DNA of 64,000 nt from Halichondria panicea (lineage: Eukaryota > Porifera > Demospongiae > Suberitida > Halichondriidae): contig NC_087393.1 in assembly GCF_963675165.1 (NCBI RefSeq), positions 807,502-871,501 on the forward strand, in the 5' to 3' direction. Position numbers and translations under genes: made by a program. The notes under the pieces are model-generated. The model was not told where the DNA came from, did no database searches, and saw nothing but the letters and a program-made list of their open reading frames with translations. The stretch's first letter is position 1; each line of letters starts with the position of its first letter. Shown here in pieces: positions 23,970 to 36,567 of this stretch.

Positions 23970-24530
23970 ATAGGCCCTAGGGTCATCCTGCATCACTAGT
24001 TACCTCTCTATCTCTGAGACTCTCCCCTCACCCCCGGAGTACATCCTGCATCACTAGCTACCTGTCTCTCTCTGAGACCATCCCCCCACCCCGGGGTACA
24101 TCCTGCATCACTAGCTACCTGTCTCTCTCTGAGACCATCCCCCCACCCCCGGGGTACATCCTGCATCATTAGCTACCTGTCTCTCTCTGAGACCCTCCCC
24201 CCACCCCCAGGGTACATCCTGCATCACTAGCTACCTCTCCTCTGAGACCCTCCCCCCACCCCCGGGGTACATCTTGCATCACTAGCTACCTCTCTGAGAC
24301 CCTCCCCCCACCCCCGGGGTACATCCTGCATCACTAGCTACCTCTCTGAGACCCTCCCCCCACCCCCGGGGTACATCCTGCATCACTAGCTACCTCTCTC
24401 TCTCTGAGACTCTCCCCCCACCCCCGGGGTACATCCTGCATCACTAGCTGCCTCTCTCTCTGACCCCACTCCTCACCCCTGGGGTATAGGCCCTAGGGTC
24501 ATCCTGCATAACTTAGCTACCTGTCTCCTA
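23970..24530. repeat. 57-bp minisatellite, about nine copies
   Basis: The unit contains tacatcctgcatcactagc, tacctgtctctctctgagac and a C-rich end (tccccccacccccgggg). Unit length varies by loss of TC dinucleotides. Both outer ends carry tataggccctagggtcatcc, suggesting that the array grew from within a flanking duplication. Confidence 0.9.
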
Positions 24531-24914
24531 ACCCTCTGGGTATAGAGGGCTTGTCCGGCAGTCACGGATGAACCACTTTAGTCCACTATAAACAGGATAT
24601 AATCTAATTAATTACCACAACCTATATATATATTATGGTATGTACATGTAAGACGTACACTACAAACCGCGTTTATGACATGATTGCAAACACTCATTGT
24701 TAAAACTTCTAGGAAACGTAAGGTCACACCATTTAAAAGGCTACTATATAATTATTGAATCGGTTGGCTAGCTACAATCTGATGTTAAAGCTACAGGGCT
24801 TTTATTTATTATTTTATGGCATGCACTAATGCTTACAGTGCATGGGTACTTGGCAACTGAGCAATCAAGCGTAACATTATAATGACTACACTATATAGGC
24901 CAAACATTACGCAA

Positions 24915-27780
24915 TAAAGTCATCCAATACAAATTTAAGGCAACAGACAGTTTGTACAAGCACATGAACAGCTTGCTTAGTTACGATAACTACATGATTT
25001 ACATGTATATAGACTTCAATTGCTTGTATAATAACGAGACAATTAGACAAGGTTTTCAATTTTAATAGAACCTTAAGCCCCATCAGGCAGTCTATGCATA
25101 TACAGACACCTAACCTAGACTGTAGATCTTACTCGATTTAAATATTCATGAGGCACACGATATTGGTAGTAATTAATGTACATGTGCTTACTATAGACAT
25201 TGCAAACATATCATCTATCATCCCATACTGTACCCAATACAAGTGTAAGACTTCGTATAAGCACAGTGAACAGTTTGCTTAGACTAATACACGTTTAGAT
25301 AATTTCATTACAAATTGCTTATCACAATAATCAATTTCAATTACAGCTATGTTACAAGATTACATGTAAACACGGGTAACCATAGCAATTAATGGAGCGG
25401 AAGCACCTCACGCAACCTGAGCCCACAGGATACAGTAACAAAATACACGTACAATATAAAATACAACAGACAGACAGACAGAGACGTTATGAATGCATTG
25501 GGACTCACATATATATACCCTAGCTTGGGTGAGCAGAGAACAATAGGATTAAGTAATCGTATCAAAAGCATGCTTGTAGCTTGACACCATGGGAACACGT
25601 ACACGTACATGACATCGTGGGGATGTTTATCAGAGGAGGGGGTGAGTGTATTGACAATGAGACCACCCCCTCCTAGATCATGTGTGTGGCTAGATCATGT
25701 GTACGGGAGATATGTCACACACAGAGAATGGAATTACGTACTTCAGTTGAATTCCAGAATAGTTGGCACCAATAGTCATATTTAAAACATAAAAACATAA
25801 ATGTACAAGCTCCCAAGGTAACTGATCTAAAGCATTGTTTATGATTGACCCATTAAAACAAGCCCCATCAGGCAGTCTATGCATATATACAGACACCTAA
25901 CCTAGACTGTAGATCTTACTCGATTTAAATATTCATGAGGCACACGATATTGGTAGTAATTAATGTACATGTGCTCACTATAAGGAAACATTGCAAACAT
26001 ATCATCTATCATCCCATACTGTACCCAATACAAGTGTAAGACTTCGTATAAGCACAGTGAATAGTTTGCTTAGACTAATACACGTTTAGATAATTGTAAT
26101 TATTTTGTCACGAGACAAGGTTTTCAATTTCAATTACAGCTATGTTACAAGATTACATGTAAACACGGGTAACCATAGCAATAAATGGAGCGGAAACACC
26201 TCACGCAACCTGAGCCCACAGGATACAGTAACAAAATACCCGTACAATATAAAATACAACAGACAGACAGACAGAGACGTTATGAATGCATTGGGACTCA
26301 CATATATATACCCTAGCTTGGGTGAGCAGCAGAGAACAATAGGATTAAGTAATCGTATCAAAATCATTCTTGTAGCTTGACACCATGGGAACACGTACAC
26401 GTACATGACAGTGTGGGGATGTTTATAGGAGGAGGGGGTGAGTGTATTGACTATGAGACCACCCCCTCCTAGATCATGTGTGTGGCTAGATCATGTGTAC
26501 GGGAGATATGTCACGCACAGAGAATGGAATTACGTACTTCAGTTGAAATTCCAGAATAATTGGCACCATTAGTCATATTTAAAACATAAAAACATAAATG
26601 TACAAGCTCCCAAGGTAACTGATCTAAAGCATTGTTTATGATTGACCCATTAAAACAAGCCCCATCAGGCAGTCTATGCATATACAGACACCTAACCTAG
26701 ACTGTACTGGTCAGGAGGTATGTATTGGGGCCACTCACACGTGTACTTAAATATTCATGAGGCACACGATATTGTAATGTACATGTGCTCACTATAAGGA
26801 AACATTGCAAACATATCATCCCATACTGCACCCAATACAAGTGTAAGACTTTGTATAAGCACAGTGAACAGTTCGCTTATAAATTATGTTTAGATAATTG
26901 CAGAGTTCATAATAAAACATATTTATATATGAAAAGCGCTAAAAAGCTATAAAAGTAGTGCCAATCCTATTAAAGCATCCTGCATGGCTTCAACAATAAG
27001 TTGTACGTAGATATGCTTGTCACAATTAAGACAAAATTTTCAATTTCAATTACAGCTATGTTACAAGATTACATGTAAACACAGGACCATAGCAATGAAT
27101 GAGCCGGAAACACCTCACGCAACCTGAGCCCGCAGGATACAGTAACAAAATACCCGTACAATATAAAATACAACAGACAGACAGACAGAGACGTTAAGAA
27201 TGCATTGGGACTCACATATATATACCCTAGCTTGGGTGAGCAGAGAACAATAGGATTAAGTAATCGTATCAAAAGCATGCTTGTAGCTTGACACCATGGG
27301 AACACGTACACGTACATGACAGTGTGGGGATGTTTATCGGAGGAGGGGGTGAGTGTATTGACAATGAAACCACCCCCTCTTAGATCATGTGTGCGGCTAG
27401 ATCATGTGTGTGGTAAGAGGATCACATGACTGTACAGGAGATATGTCACGCACAGGGAATGGATTTACGTACTTTAGTTGAAATTCCAGAATAATTGGCA
27501 CCATTAGTCAGTCATAAACTGCGTGTGATATTTAATAAGACATTAACCTTGTTCACGTACAAGCTAGAATATCACAAGCTCGATCCTAAGTACATGTATA
27601 TATTCAGTTAGGTAACTGATCTAAAGTATTGTTTATGATCGACCCATTAAAACAAGCCCCATCAGGCAGTCTATGCATGTACAGACACCTAACCTAGACT
27701 ATTAATAGATCTAAGCACTGGCCAGAAGGTATGTGTTGGGGACACTCACACACTCACATTTAAATATTCATGAGGCAAGG
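24915..27780. repeat. Large tandem repeat, units of about 785, 797 and 997 bp plus partial copies
   Basis: Units start with agccccatcaggcagtctat at 25076, 25861, 26658 and 27655 (last one partial, to about 27780). A weak partial copy precedes them (24915-25075). Each full unit has the same internal order, including the tetramer run acagacagacagacag and a paired C-rich and G-rich block (gaggagggggtgag against accaccccctcct). A minus-strand open frame of 73-88 codons recurs in all three units, but the changes do not look coding and I do not call it a gene. Confidence 0.85.
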
Positions 27781-28238
27781 AACACAATATCGATTCGTAG
27801 CAATGTGCCATCTGGTATGCAAGAAATGTGGAGGACTAGTTCCAATGACTCGTACTATTATTAATACATGTATCAGAGTACTCATTTCAATGCAGCCAAG
27901 CAGTATGATATTACAAATACCACTTCAGCTAACAATTAGCACAAGGCGCTCCTCCAATGACCACACAAGGGCAGCTGTTTAGAGCCTTGTTTCCATAGTG
28001 ATCCATAATGTCATAATTAGGGGTGACCCACTGGCTAGAACTGAGATATACAGTTACTCATGCACACACAGACTGACAAATATGCAACATTGGAAATTAA
28101 TTTTAACTAAGTACATCTTCCTGTTGATGTATAAATTGTATAATTAAGTGTCCCATTTCACACGTACCATATCCTCAGAGCTAATTCAAATCATTGAATG
28201 GTTGTTTGATCAACAGTTTGAGAACTACTCTTATTGTC

Positions 28239-28240
<2 letters not shown>

Positions 28241-28298
<58 letters not shown>

Positions 28299-28311
28299 AC
28301 ACACACACACC
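28241..28311. repeat. CA microsatellite, about 35 units with small interruptions
   Basis: An almost pure CA run, broken by two CCA steps near its end. Confidence 0.95.
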
Positions 28312-28436
28312 ACCATAGGAAGGGGCTAATTAATGCACTCGGGTAATTATGCAGAGCTACAAGCTATACGGATGCAATGGAGGAAATCTTTCCTATACAA
28401 GGTTGAATGGTCCCATCACCGTGGCACCGGTAATAA

Positions 28437-29050
28437 CCCTTCCTGTGTTAGAAGGAAACTATCTAGCTCACACATATGTACGTACTGATGGACACGGGTT
28501 ATACTGCTGGGTTTGAATTAATTCAATTCATTTAATGATTGTCTCACTTTCCTAGTATAGACTGGTTTGGTCCTACTGCCTATATCCCCATAGCACTGAT
28601 CACGCTTCGGCTTCCTGTGTTGGGAGGAAACTACAGGTCATACGTATATATACGATGGACCGCCGGGTTTGAATTAATTCAGAAGCCATTAATGATTGTT
28701 TCACTTTCCTAGTGTAGACTGGTTTGGTCCTACTGCCTATATCCCCATAGCACTGACAACCCTTCCTGTGTTGGGAGGAAACTACAGGTCATACGTATAT
28801 GTACGTACTGATGGACATGGGTTATACTGCCGGGTTTGAATTAATTCAGAAGCCATTAATGATTGTTTCACTTTCCTAGTGTGGACTGGTTTGGTCCTAC
28901 TGCCTATATCCCCATAGCACTGTCAACCTTCCTGTTTTGGGAGGCACACTGATGTCATAGGTAACCACTGAATGTATGGGGTCAGAATTCGACAAGAAGC
29001 CATTACTACGTACCTCAACCTGTTTTCCCTTTCCTAGTATAGATATAGGT
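28437..29050. repeat. Tandem repeat, four units of about 140-180 bp
   Basis: Units begin with cttcctgtgttgggaggaaa (positions near 28439, 28611, 28749, 28928) and contain gggtttgaattaattcag, attaatgattgtttcac, tttcctagtgtagactgg and tatatccccatagcactg. The last unit has diverged strongly. Confidence 0.8.
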
Positions 29051-29993
29051 CTTAGTCTGACAGTTGCTGATGCTGGGGTGTTAAGGTCATCTGGACCAAA
29101 CCACAGAAGCACTTACAAATGTCGCTTTCTTACGAAATGAATTAGCAGAAGGCTTCTTCAGGGTATAGTATGTGGAACAGTTTCCGAGCTCTTAATTGGG
29201 AACACCAAAATATGCAAGTCTATAATTATAGACATTAGACTCATCAGCGGATATACGTAGACCAACAAATACGCTATTTGATAGGCCTTCCTAAGAGCTA
29301 ATGATCATATTATGAGGATCACTAACTAACTTAGTCTGAGGTATAGTCATACATGCAGTTATGGGCTTCTTTTACTGGTATTTCTGACCGATATCCGATT
29401 TAAAACCACATAGGTACAGAGTTAATTGTGGCGGGATGCTTGTACATGTACCAGTGGTCATATATATAAAAGCTTCTGAAATCATGCGACATGTACGTGC
29501 GCGGTCCACATAGCTAAAACATTACTGCATTGAGTGATGCCATACAAAAAAAGGAGTTTCAGTTGCTATTGATAGTTCAATAATCCGTGTGAACACACTG
29601 AGCTAGTGCAAGATCTCACATTGCTTCTAGGAAACTACATGTATACAAAGTCCACAATGATAGATAATTATTATTGAGGGCATATTTTTAAGAATTATAA
29701 ATTACCGACTAGATCACGTATAATACAGATGAAAGGAGTTTGCTTTTGTTTACCTAACAAAAGGCATGCTGAGACCTACAATAGATACAGAACTATCGAT
29801 TTACGTCCCTTTAGAGGAGCTAACTGAATCAATAACACAACTGTAAAGAACAAAATTAGTATACAAACACACAGTACAGCCCACGTACAGTCAACCTAAT
29901 TTAGGGAAATGTCAACAACCACTAACGGATAGAGCCATAGAAGAGTACTACTTCAAATATGATTTTTAAGAAATTGACTGCACGTACAGTATT

Positions 29994-30132
29994 GGGGGGG
30001 TGAGAGTGTATGGGGGAGAGAGAGTGTATGGGGGGCGATAGTATGGGGGGGGGGGCAAGAGTGTATGGGAGATGAGGGTATGGGAGGGCGATAGTGTTTG
30101 GGGGGCGATAGTGTATGGGGGGGGGGGAGGGC
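29994..30132. repeat. G-rich minisatellite with G-quadruplex potential
   Basis: The unit gtatgggggg(c)gatagt repeats irregularly. It has more than eight runs of four or more G on the plus strand within about 140 bp. Confidence 0.8.
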
Positions 30133-30511
30133 GAGCACAAAGAAGATACATATGTACATGATTTGTAGGGAGAAGACATTATTGAGGAAATAGGTAATTA
30201 AAATACCAGTGGGATCAAGAGATGGGTACATGCATAGCTACGCTGGCCACCCAAATGGCTGCTAATTGCCATTGACAACCGACAGGAGACAGCTGGGCAG
30301 GCAAACACAAATGTTGTCACTACACAAACTAATTGTAAGCTGGGACAATCTATAGTGTTTGCCACTATGAATATCATTAAAAGACCATTTAGTAGGAAAG
30401 TTTGGGTGGTAATTTAAATAATTGATCCAATTTCAAAGGATGCATGCTACGCACAATTGAGTATAGTGTTGCGTGTACTAATGAGACGCTGGGCTAATTA
30501 GTGAGGGCATT

Positions 30512-30665
30512 ACAGAGACGCCTAAGAGCTAGATCACATGACCAGATCAAAGTACCCGGCAAATATGGCCATGCATGCAGCATTAGTGAAGGAATTGCAG
30601 AGACGCCGAACTAAGAGATCACATGGCCAGATCAAAGTACCCGGCAAATATGGCCACGCATGCCA
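30512..30665. repeat. Tandem duplication of about 85 bp
   Basis: Two copies share agatcacatg, ccagatcaaagtacccggca and aatatggcca-gcatgc. The second copy is shorter by a few bases. Confidence 0.8.
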
Positions 30666-32823
30666 TATACGTACGTACATACATGTATACGTACTTGTAA
30701 AGGTTAAGATTCCATTTCACAATTAATTACAAGTGGCAAGTATAATTATCATGTGCAATAGGGAGATAATCAGAAACAGATGCTAGCGATGATGAGGTCA
30801 TCATTTTGGCCTGACGTCACTTTGGGAGGGATTGCATGATTAACGCTAAACATATCTTAATAAATGAAAATATCTTAGTTATTCAAAAACGTAAGTAGAA
30901 AAAATGCAGATTTGGGTGGACTAAAAGTGTGTCAACAAAGAGAGGCAATACAGTACACACATAGCTACGAAACAGTGATGGTTGACTAACACTACACCGT
31001 CCCCCACTGCTCTATCTAATTATTGGCATACGGCGGAGAAGTTGAAGAAAGCAAAACAGAAATTGAGAATGGGACAATAACTTGGCCCCCCTACACTACA
31101 CTCTCCATAAATGCTCGGCTTGTTTAATAGCAAGGTATAATCAATATGACGTTTATTTGCACTCCTAGGAGATGTTATACACACAACAAGGATGAATAAA
31201 ACAATAATGATATCATCAATTTTAATACAATACAGCTAAAGACTCTTTGTGCACAAATATGGTACATGTAGGTGCAGTGGAAACCTCTGAACGGTCACCC
31301 ACCCCTGAAGAAAGGCCTCGTCTCAATTGAACAGTTGTAACTGTGTACAAACTAAGCAACCTCTCAACAAAGTAGCAATCTTGCTTGATCCTCGTGCATA
31401 TACATATAATAAACGAGTTCCGTAAAACAGTACGTATGAGTGCAATGACTTCAGAGTGGAGGTGGGCCGCAGCATTACCTAATACGTACCAGGCAAGCTT
31501 AAGTAGGATACAATCAAATTTTACAACTATACCCACCTCTCAGCCGACACCACCTCCTCCAGCACACTGCCTAAAGAATCACACTAATCCAAACAGCCAC
31601 ATCATCACCTGCATATAAAGACAATTACGTGACTTAATTAAGACCATTAATCGTGCACCTCTTTTGTACTAAAACAAACTACAGGGCTATATAAATAAAT
31701 AAATCAACAGCTCATGAGACGACAATGAGAGGAGGAAATATTATATTGCTAGTCATTGCAAAATATACACTGTACACAGGTCATGAATATCGTTACTATA
31801 ATTGCAGACCATGTGTATGTCCTTTCAACCACTAACCCCACGGAAACATGCCCTTATAGTAATGTGTGTACGCCCAGCTAGAAACAGCTGTCGTTTATTA
31901 GTGCCTGTGGCCAATAACAATGCTGAGAGTATACGTACATACGTAGGTGTAATAAAGGTCCAATTGTTAAACTTACAGCGTCGTAGGGTCTAACATAATA
32001 GGATAATGCGTGCATTTATCACATTCTAACATTTTCAAAACAAGAGCTCAACAATACTCAAACGCTGACAATAGAAAACATAGCGCACTTCATCAAACAG
32101 CCAAATCTCAATACTAGAGTAAATTAACGAGTAAATGAACGAGATACCGTACAAAGCTGGGGGGTCAGTTCTCTGTGTACAATTGTACAATTATGTTATG
32201 TATACGTACGTCAATGAACTCAAAGAATGGAGTCAAAGAAGAAGGCCTCTTAACAACTTGACCTTATTGTAAGCAAACCGATGGGGCATGAAGACACTCC
32301 CCCCTCCCCCGGCTGGCCCTGACAACAGCGATGGTATGTTCTTCAGAGTCTGCATGAGATCAGAGAGGGGGTCACAGTACTTGAGCACTCACTTTGATCC
32401 ACGGCCAGAAACACATCTGTTAGGGAGTGAATGGAATGAACACATTGTTGCGTATAAATTAACACAACTGACCAATTAATTAACTATAATATCATACCAA
32501 CACCACTTTTGTATACAATGTACGAAAAACACTACAAAGATACATGTTACAAGCTGGTGCATAAGAGAGCGCTTTTCTGGGAAAAAACGAAACTTTTAAC
32601 TGTTCATAACCAGAGTTTGGAACCTTCAATTTCAAAACTAAAAGATGCATTTAGCAGCTGTTTGGTAGTGCTACTGACAATAATAATAGTTCGCTTAAAT
32701 CATGTAATAATCGCTATTTCCCATATTGCTACGAACAGTACAAGTTCAGTAAAAAAAAACACCTTATTCACACATCTAACTGTAAATCTTCTACTTAATT
32801 CTTTCTTTGACTTTTAACTGCTA

Positions 32824-33037
32824 CCGTATTACTAGAATATTTTTCAGATGAAAAACCTTTGCGAATGAGCCAAATCAGTAGAAAAATTGGCCCTTTGCGA
32901 TCTAACTATTGCGTTCTGGAAAGGATCGTGTGTATTTACTAGTACTAATTTAGGTTTGCGATTTTATTGTTGCGAATTGATCAACCCTCACAAAGTTCGC
33001 ATATGTTTAATGTTCGCAAAACATTCTAGTAATACGG
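32824..33037. mobile_element. MITE, 214 bp, CCGTATTACTAGAAT ends, TA target site
   Basis: CCGTATTACTAGAAT at the left pairs perfectly with ATTCTAGTAATACGG at the right, and TA flanks both ends. Internal segments (tttgcga, tgcgaat) also recur inverted. There is no open frame. Confidence 0.8.
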
Positions 33038-33055
33038 TATACAACTTCCAAGTGA

Positions 33056-33172
33056 AGTCCAATCCCCCCCACATTGGCATGACATAATTACATCAGAGCC
33101 CCACAGACTAGCTGCAATCCCCCCCACATTGGCATGACATAATTATGTCAGAGCCCCACAGACTAGCTGCAA
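33056..33172. repeat. Tandem duplication, unit about 58 bp
   Basis: Two copies of aatccccc-cacattggcatg, then acataatta-tcagagcc and ccacagactagctgc, nearly identical. Confidence 0.85.
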
Positions 33173-33536
33173 TACTTTTGCCCCTATTGAACTTCCAAAT
33201 AAACTCTGATTCATCGATCACAATGTAGTTTAATACCAGGATTATTTTACAAAGGGATATGCTTTATAGGTTACATTATTGAACAACACAAAAGCGTGCA
33301 CACTACATAAACACAGAGGACGGTGAGTGGAGCTATGGATACCCGTATCAAGATTACACAGCTGCTATAGAAGGCCTGAGTCTCGTTCACACCCGAGCAC
33401 AGCTGTTGGTGTGGCGTCAGTTAGTCGGCCCCTTAATACTGACCAGACTCATCACAACAAAGGGGTATAAGGTGTACTGTGTGTAAGGAAATGCAACCAC
33501 TACCTGTCCCTGTGTGTACGAAACTTGACACAAGGA

Positions 33537-33538
<2 letters not shown>

Positions 33539-33590
<52 letters not shown>

Positions 33591-33611
33591 GCGTGTGCGT
33601 GTGTGTGTGTG
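33539..33611. repeat. GT microsatellite
   Basis: A GT run of about 36 units, with three GC steps near the right end. It creates artefactual open frames on both strands. Confidence 0.95.
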
Positions 33612-35157
33612 GTTTTAGAGCTGTACACGGGACAGAGCAGCTGATTGAGAGGTACTGTACCAAACCCGAGCCCGCTTTGATAATTCATTGAAATTGAATT
33701 AAGATAGTTTCTTACTTCCAGCGAGGCTGCAATAGACACTAAGGCTATCTGAACACAAAAGATAAGTTTCAAGTGCATCGAACAATAATTAATTATGTGC
33801 AGCATAAATTTAGGTCCTAAGACGTGTATTTACAATCGTATATGTACAGTCAACGGAACAAACAAGGGGAATTCCTTGAGGGTGACAAGTGATGGATCGT
33901 TGGACTGTCTTATCATATAGTGATCTCAGAATGATACACGTTTCATTGTTGGTATAATTTATTAGGCACAGGAAATTGGTGACCGCTAGTTCATGTTGTC
34001 ACGGTGAGATAATGAATGAACACATTATGACATACTCCATAATTACAACAAGTACGACATGTATACAACATATTGAATATCTGGTAGTGTTTCAAAGTCT
34101 TGGATACGTGACTTGGTGCATTGCAACGTATAGACATCCGACTGACTACCACATCTTGGCATTCTAATGAGATATCTTACGTACGTCAGTTCTCATAAAA
34201 CAAGTTCCCAGGAGTTTGGAAATGGTAGAAAGTGTTAAGAACATACGATACACTTATGCTAAACTGTTACTGGAAAATGAAAAGGTTCATTAATTAGCGT
34301 GCTATAGTTATGAAGACGTTAGGAGCTACTGGAGTTCGGCTAAAATTGAGGCTTAGGAATTCTGAAAAACAAACATCCGAGGCTGAGGCAGACTAAAATA
34401 TCAGGTTTTCTTTTAGTGCAGGTTGGCGAGTGATTTTTCCCCTCCGCTTGAAATATTCTGTCACTATCTTAGAGCAAGTAAATGTCCTACTTGCATCTGT
34501 CAATCACCCGCTTAATATTAATTGGAATCTATTTTCACACACTTGTGCAATCTTAAAAGAAACCTGATCTCAAGGAGCAAAAATGGAAGTTAAACGGTAC
34601 AGATGGAAGAATATGTTTGTAACCGAATATCGTTTTAGAATCAATATTACAGTTAGTGTAGCAATGTGAAAAATCTAACGGAAGTTTTTACGGCAACGAG
34701 AGTGATTCATCATTGCATTTGATGGAATTTCATGTGCTGGGAAAACGATAGTCTCAAATTTTAACGCTAACTTTCTTTTCTTTGATCCTGAAATAATATG
34801 CACTGTCCGAGAATAACACGTCTCTCATGAATTCTATTAACTGGTAAAGTGCTCAAAAACAGAAAAATGAGTCAGGAATGTCTAATTATGGAAAGAAAAA
34901 TGAAGTGACGACATAATTATAACTTGAGAATAATTGATCGGAATTCTGTCAAAATTTTTGTGAAAGTACTTCATAAGAATACCACCTGGACACAGCCTAA
35001 TAAGGTTCCTAACTACGTATCTCAAAGAATATACAAAAAGGCATTCATTCGAAACTGGAAGAGAAAATCACCACTGAAATATTTTTGAAATGAAAAACAA
35101 GAAAATTAACGTTAATTGTATTCGCCCCACACTAATTATAGACATTAGTGTACCTGC

Positions 35158-35378
35158 TCAGCGTATAGCGAGTAATTTTCGGGGGGGAGGGGGGGAAAAA
35201 CATTCGTGGTTGAGCAATATTTAGTCATTTCGTGGATAATATTTTTGTGGTTGCTGCTTGCACTGCAAGTAAAGGTAGGCAAGGTCGCTTTATTCATGGG
35301 TAAAATATCCGTGGTCAGACCTTCAACCAAGAAAACCACAAATATTTTGCCCTACGAAAATTACCCGCTCTATGGTAC
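35158..35378. mobile_element. Probable MITE of about 220 bp, GTATAGCG-AATTTTCG type
   Basis: The left end gcgtatagcgagtaattttc pairs with gaaaattacccgctctatgg at the right, with mismatches. The interior has cacaaatatttt against its complement. It looks like an old member of the family represented at 41907-42132. Its exact ends are uncertain by a few bases. Confidence 0.6.
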
Positions 35379-36201
35379 TTAAACGATCAAACAAACGTAC
35401 TTAAAAATCAAAAGGAGACAATAATAATAAAATCAAAGAGTCATTTCCAACCTTGGTAAACAATCGCTATACAACAGATGCTCTAGGAATAATAAAAATT
35501 AACACTCCAAAATTGAATTTAGCACCAGGTGGCCTAAACAAACCAGGGGGTGGGCGCTAAGGCAACTGGCTGGATATTCGATACACAGTACTAGTAGACT
35601 ACAGGTCTATGGTAGGTCTGGGAAGAGTGTCGAAATCAAAGCATATCTTGCAATATGAGAGTGGTTACCACACATTCAACACAATCTCACGCTAATGAGC
35701 TAACTGTGCATTAAGAGGCAATGAGGTGTGATGAACCTTTGCTGTATACGGGATGTATGCACAGCTAGTGGGGAGTAACATGATGGCCTTTAAGGAAGTG
35801 GACAGACAAAATGGTGCATTGGGGGGACTTGCCATAATTTAATGAGAGCCCATTACAAGACTGCATTAACTGTGCAGGATGATTAACTGTGCAGGATGAT
35901 TAACCTTATACTGACAGTGGAGCACTTACGGTTGTAAAAAGATGGGCTGTAATGGCAGTCTGCATGTCTGCTGCTGTAATGAGCACTCCGGTGTAACGAT
36001 CCACGTCCAAATAATCAATTATGGTAGTCCACTATAGACAATGGGGAACACACAAGGTTCAAGGACGGAGTCTCTATGGAAACAAAGTGCATAAATTGAG
36101 TCAGTATAAACAATTCCTATAACCAGCGACACTTCCCACAGATGAATGAGATGGGATACTTCCAAACATGTGTCAAAGTGAGTGGTTGTTCCCACGATAC
36201 A

Positions 36202-36395
36202 GTAAGACCTCAGCTTTACATGTAAGGCAAGACTATGACAAATTTGGTTATTATTTTCATATCTAAACGTGTCGCTTAGCTAATGAGGCCGCCTAGGCTT
36301 GATGCAAGACCTCAGATTTGCATGTAAGGCAAAGACTGGAAAATTATAGTTATTATTTCCATATCCAAATGTCGCTTAGAGGGCCGCCTTGATGT
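36202..36395. repeat. Tandem duplication of about 100 bp
   Basis: Two diverged copies (about 36202-36304 and 36305-36395) share aagacctcag, catgtaaggcaa, gttattatttcatatc variants, tgtcgcttag and gccgcct. Confidence 0.7.
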
Positions 36396-36567
36396 CTGTA
36401 TTAAACAGGGCAAAAACGTTCTAACTCATTACTTCTTTTCTTTTTTCTTCCTCTAGTCTTCGTTACTCTTCTTCTTGCCTTCAATTGGCCTCAGCATTTT
36501 GGGAAAGCTATAAAAAAAAGACAAAAATGTGGTATGGGCAGTAATCCTTACCTTCTCATAGGTTGCA

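Larger units (their letters stand above)
27781..36567. other. Gene-poor intergenic DNA
   Basis: I find no exon that I can support over nearly 9 kb. The stretch consists of microsatellites, minisatellites, G-rich tracts and MITEs (listed separately) in an AT-rich background. Short open frames of 60-104 codons occur on both strands without motifs. Upstream promoter sequence for METTL23 would lie at its right end. Confidence 0.5.

Noticed and set aside
29922-30231. Proline-rich minus-strand frames
   Set aside because: They come from the G-rich minisatellite at 29994-30132 read in antisense.
33433-33805. Open frames with long VCVC or HTHT runs
   Set aside because: They are translations of the GT microsatellite at 33539-33611.
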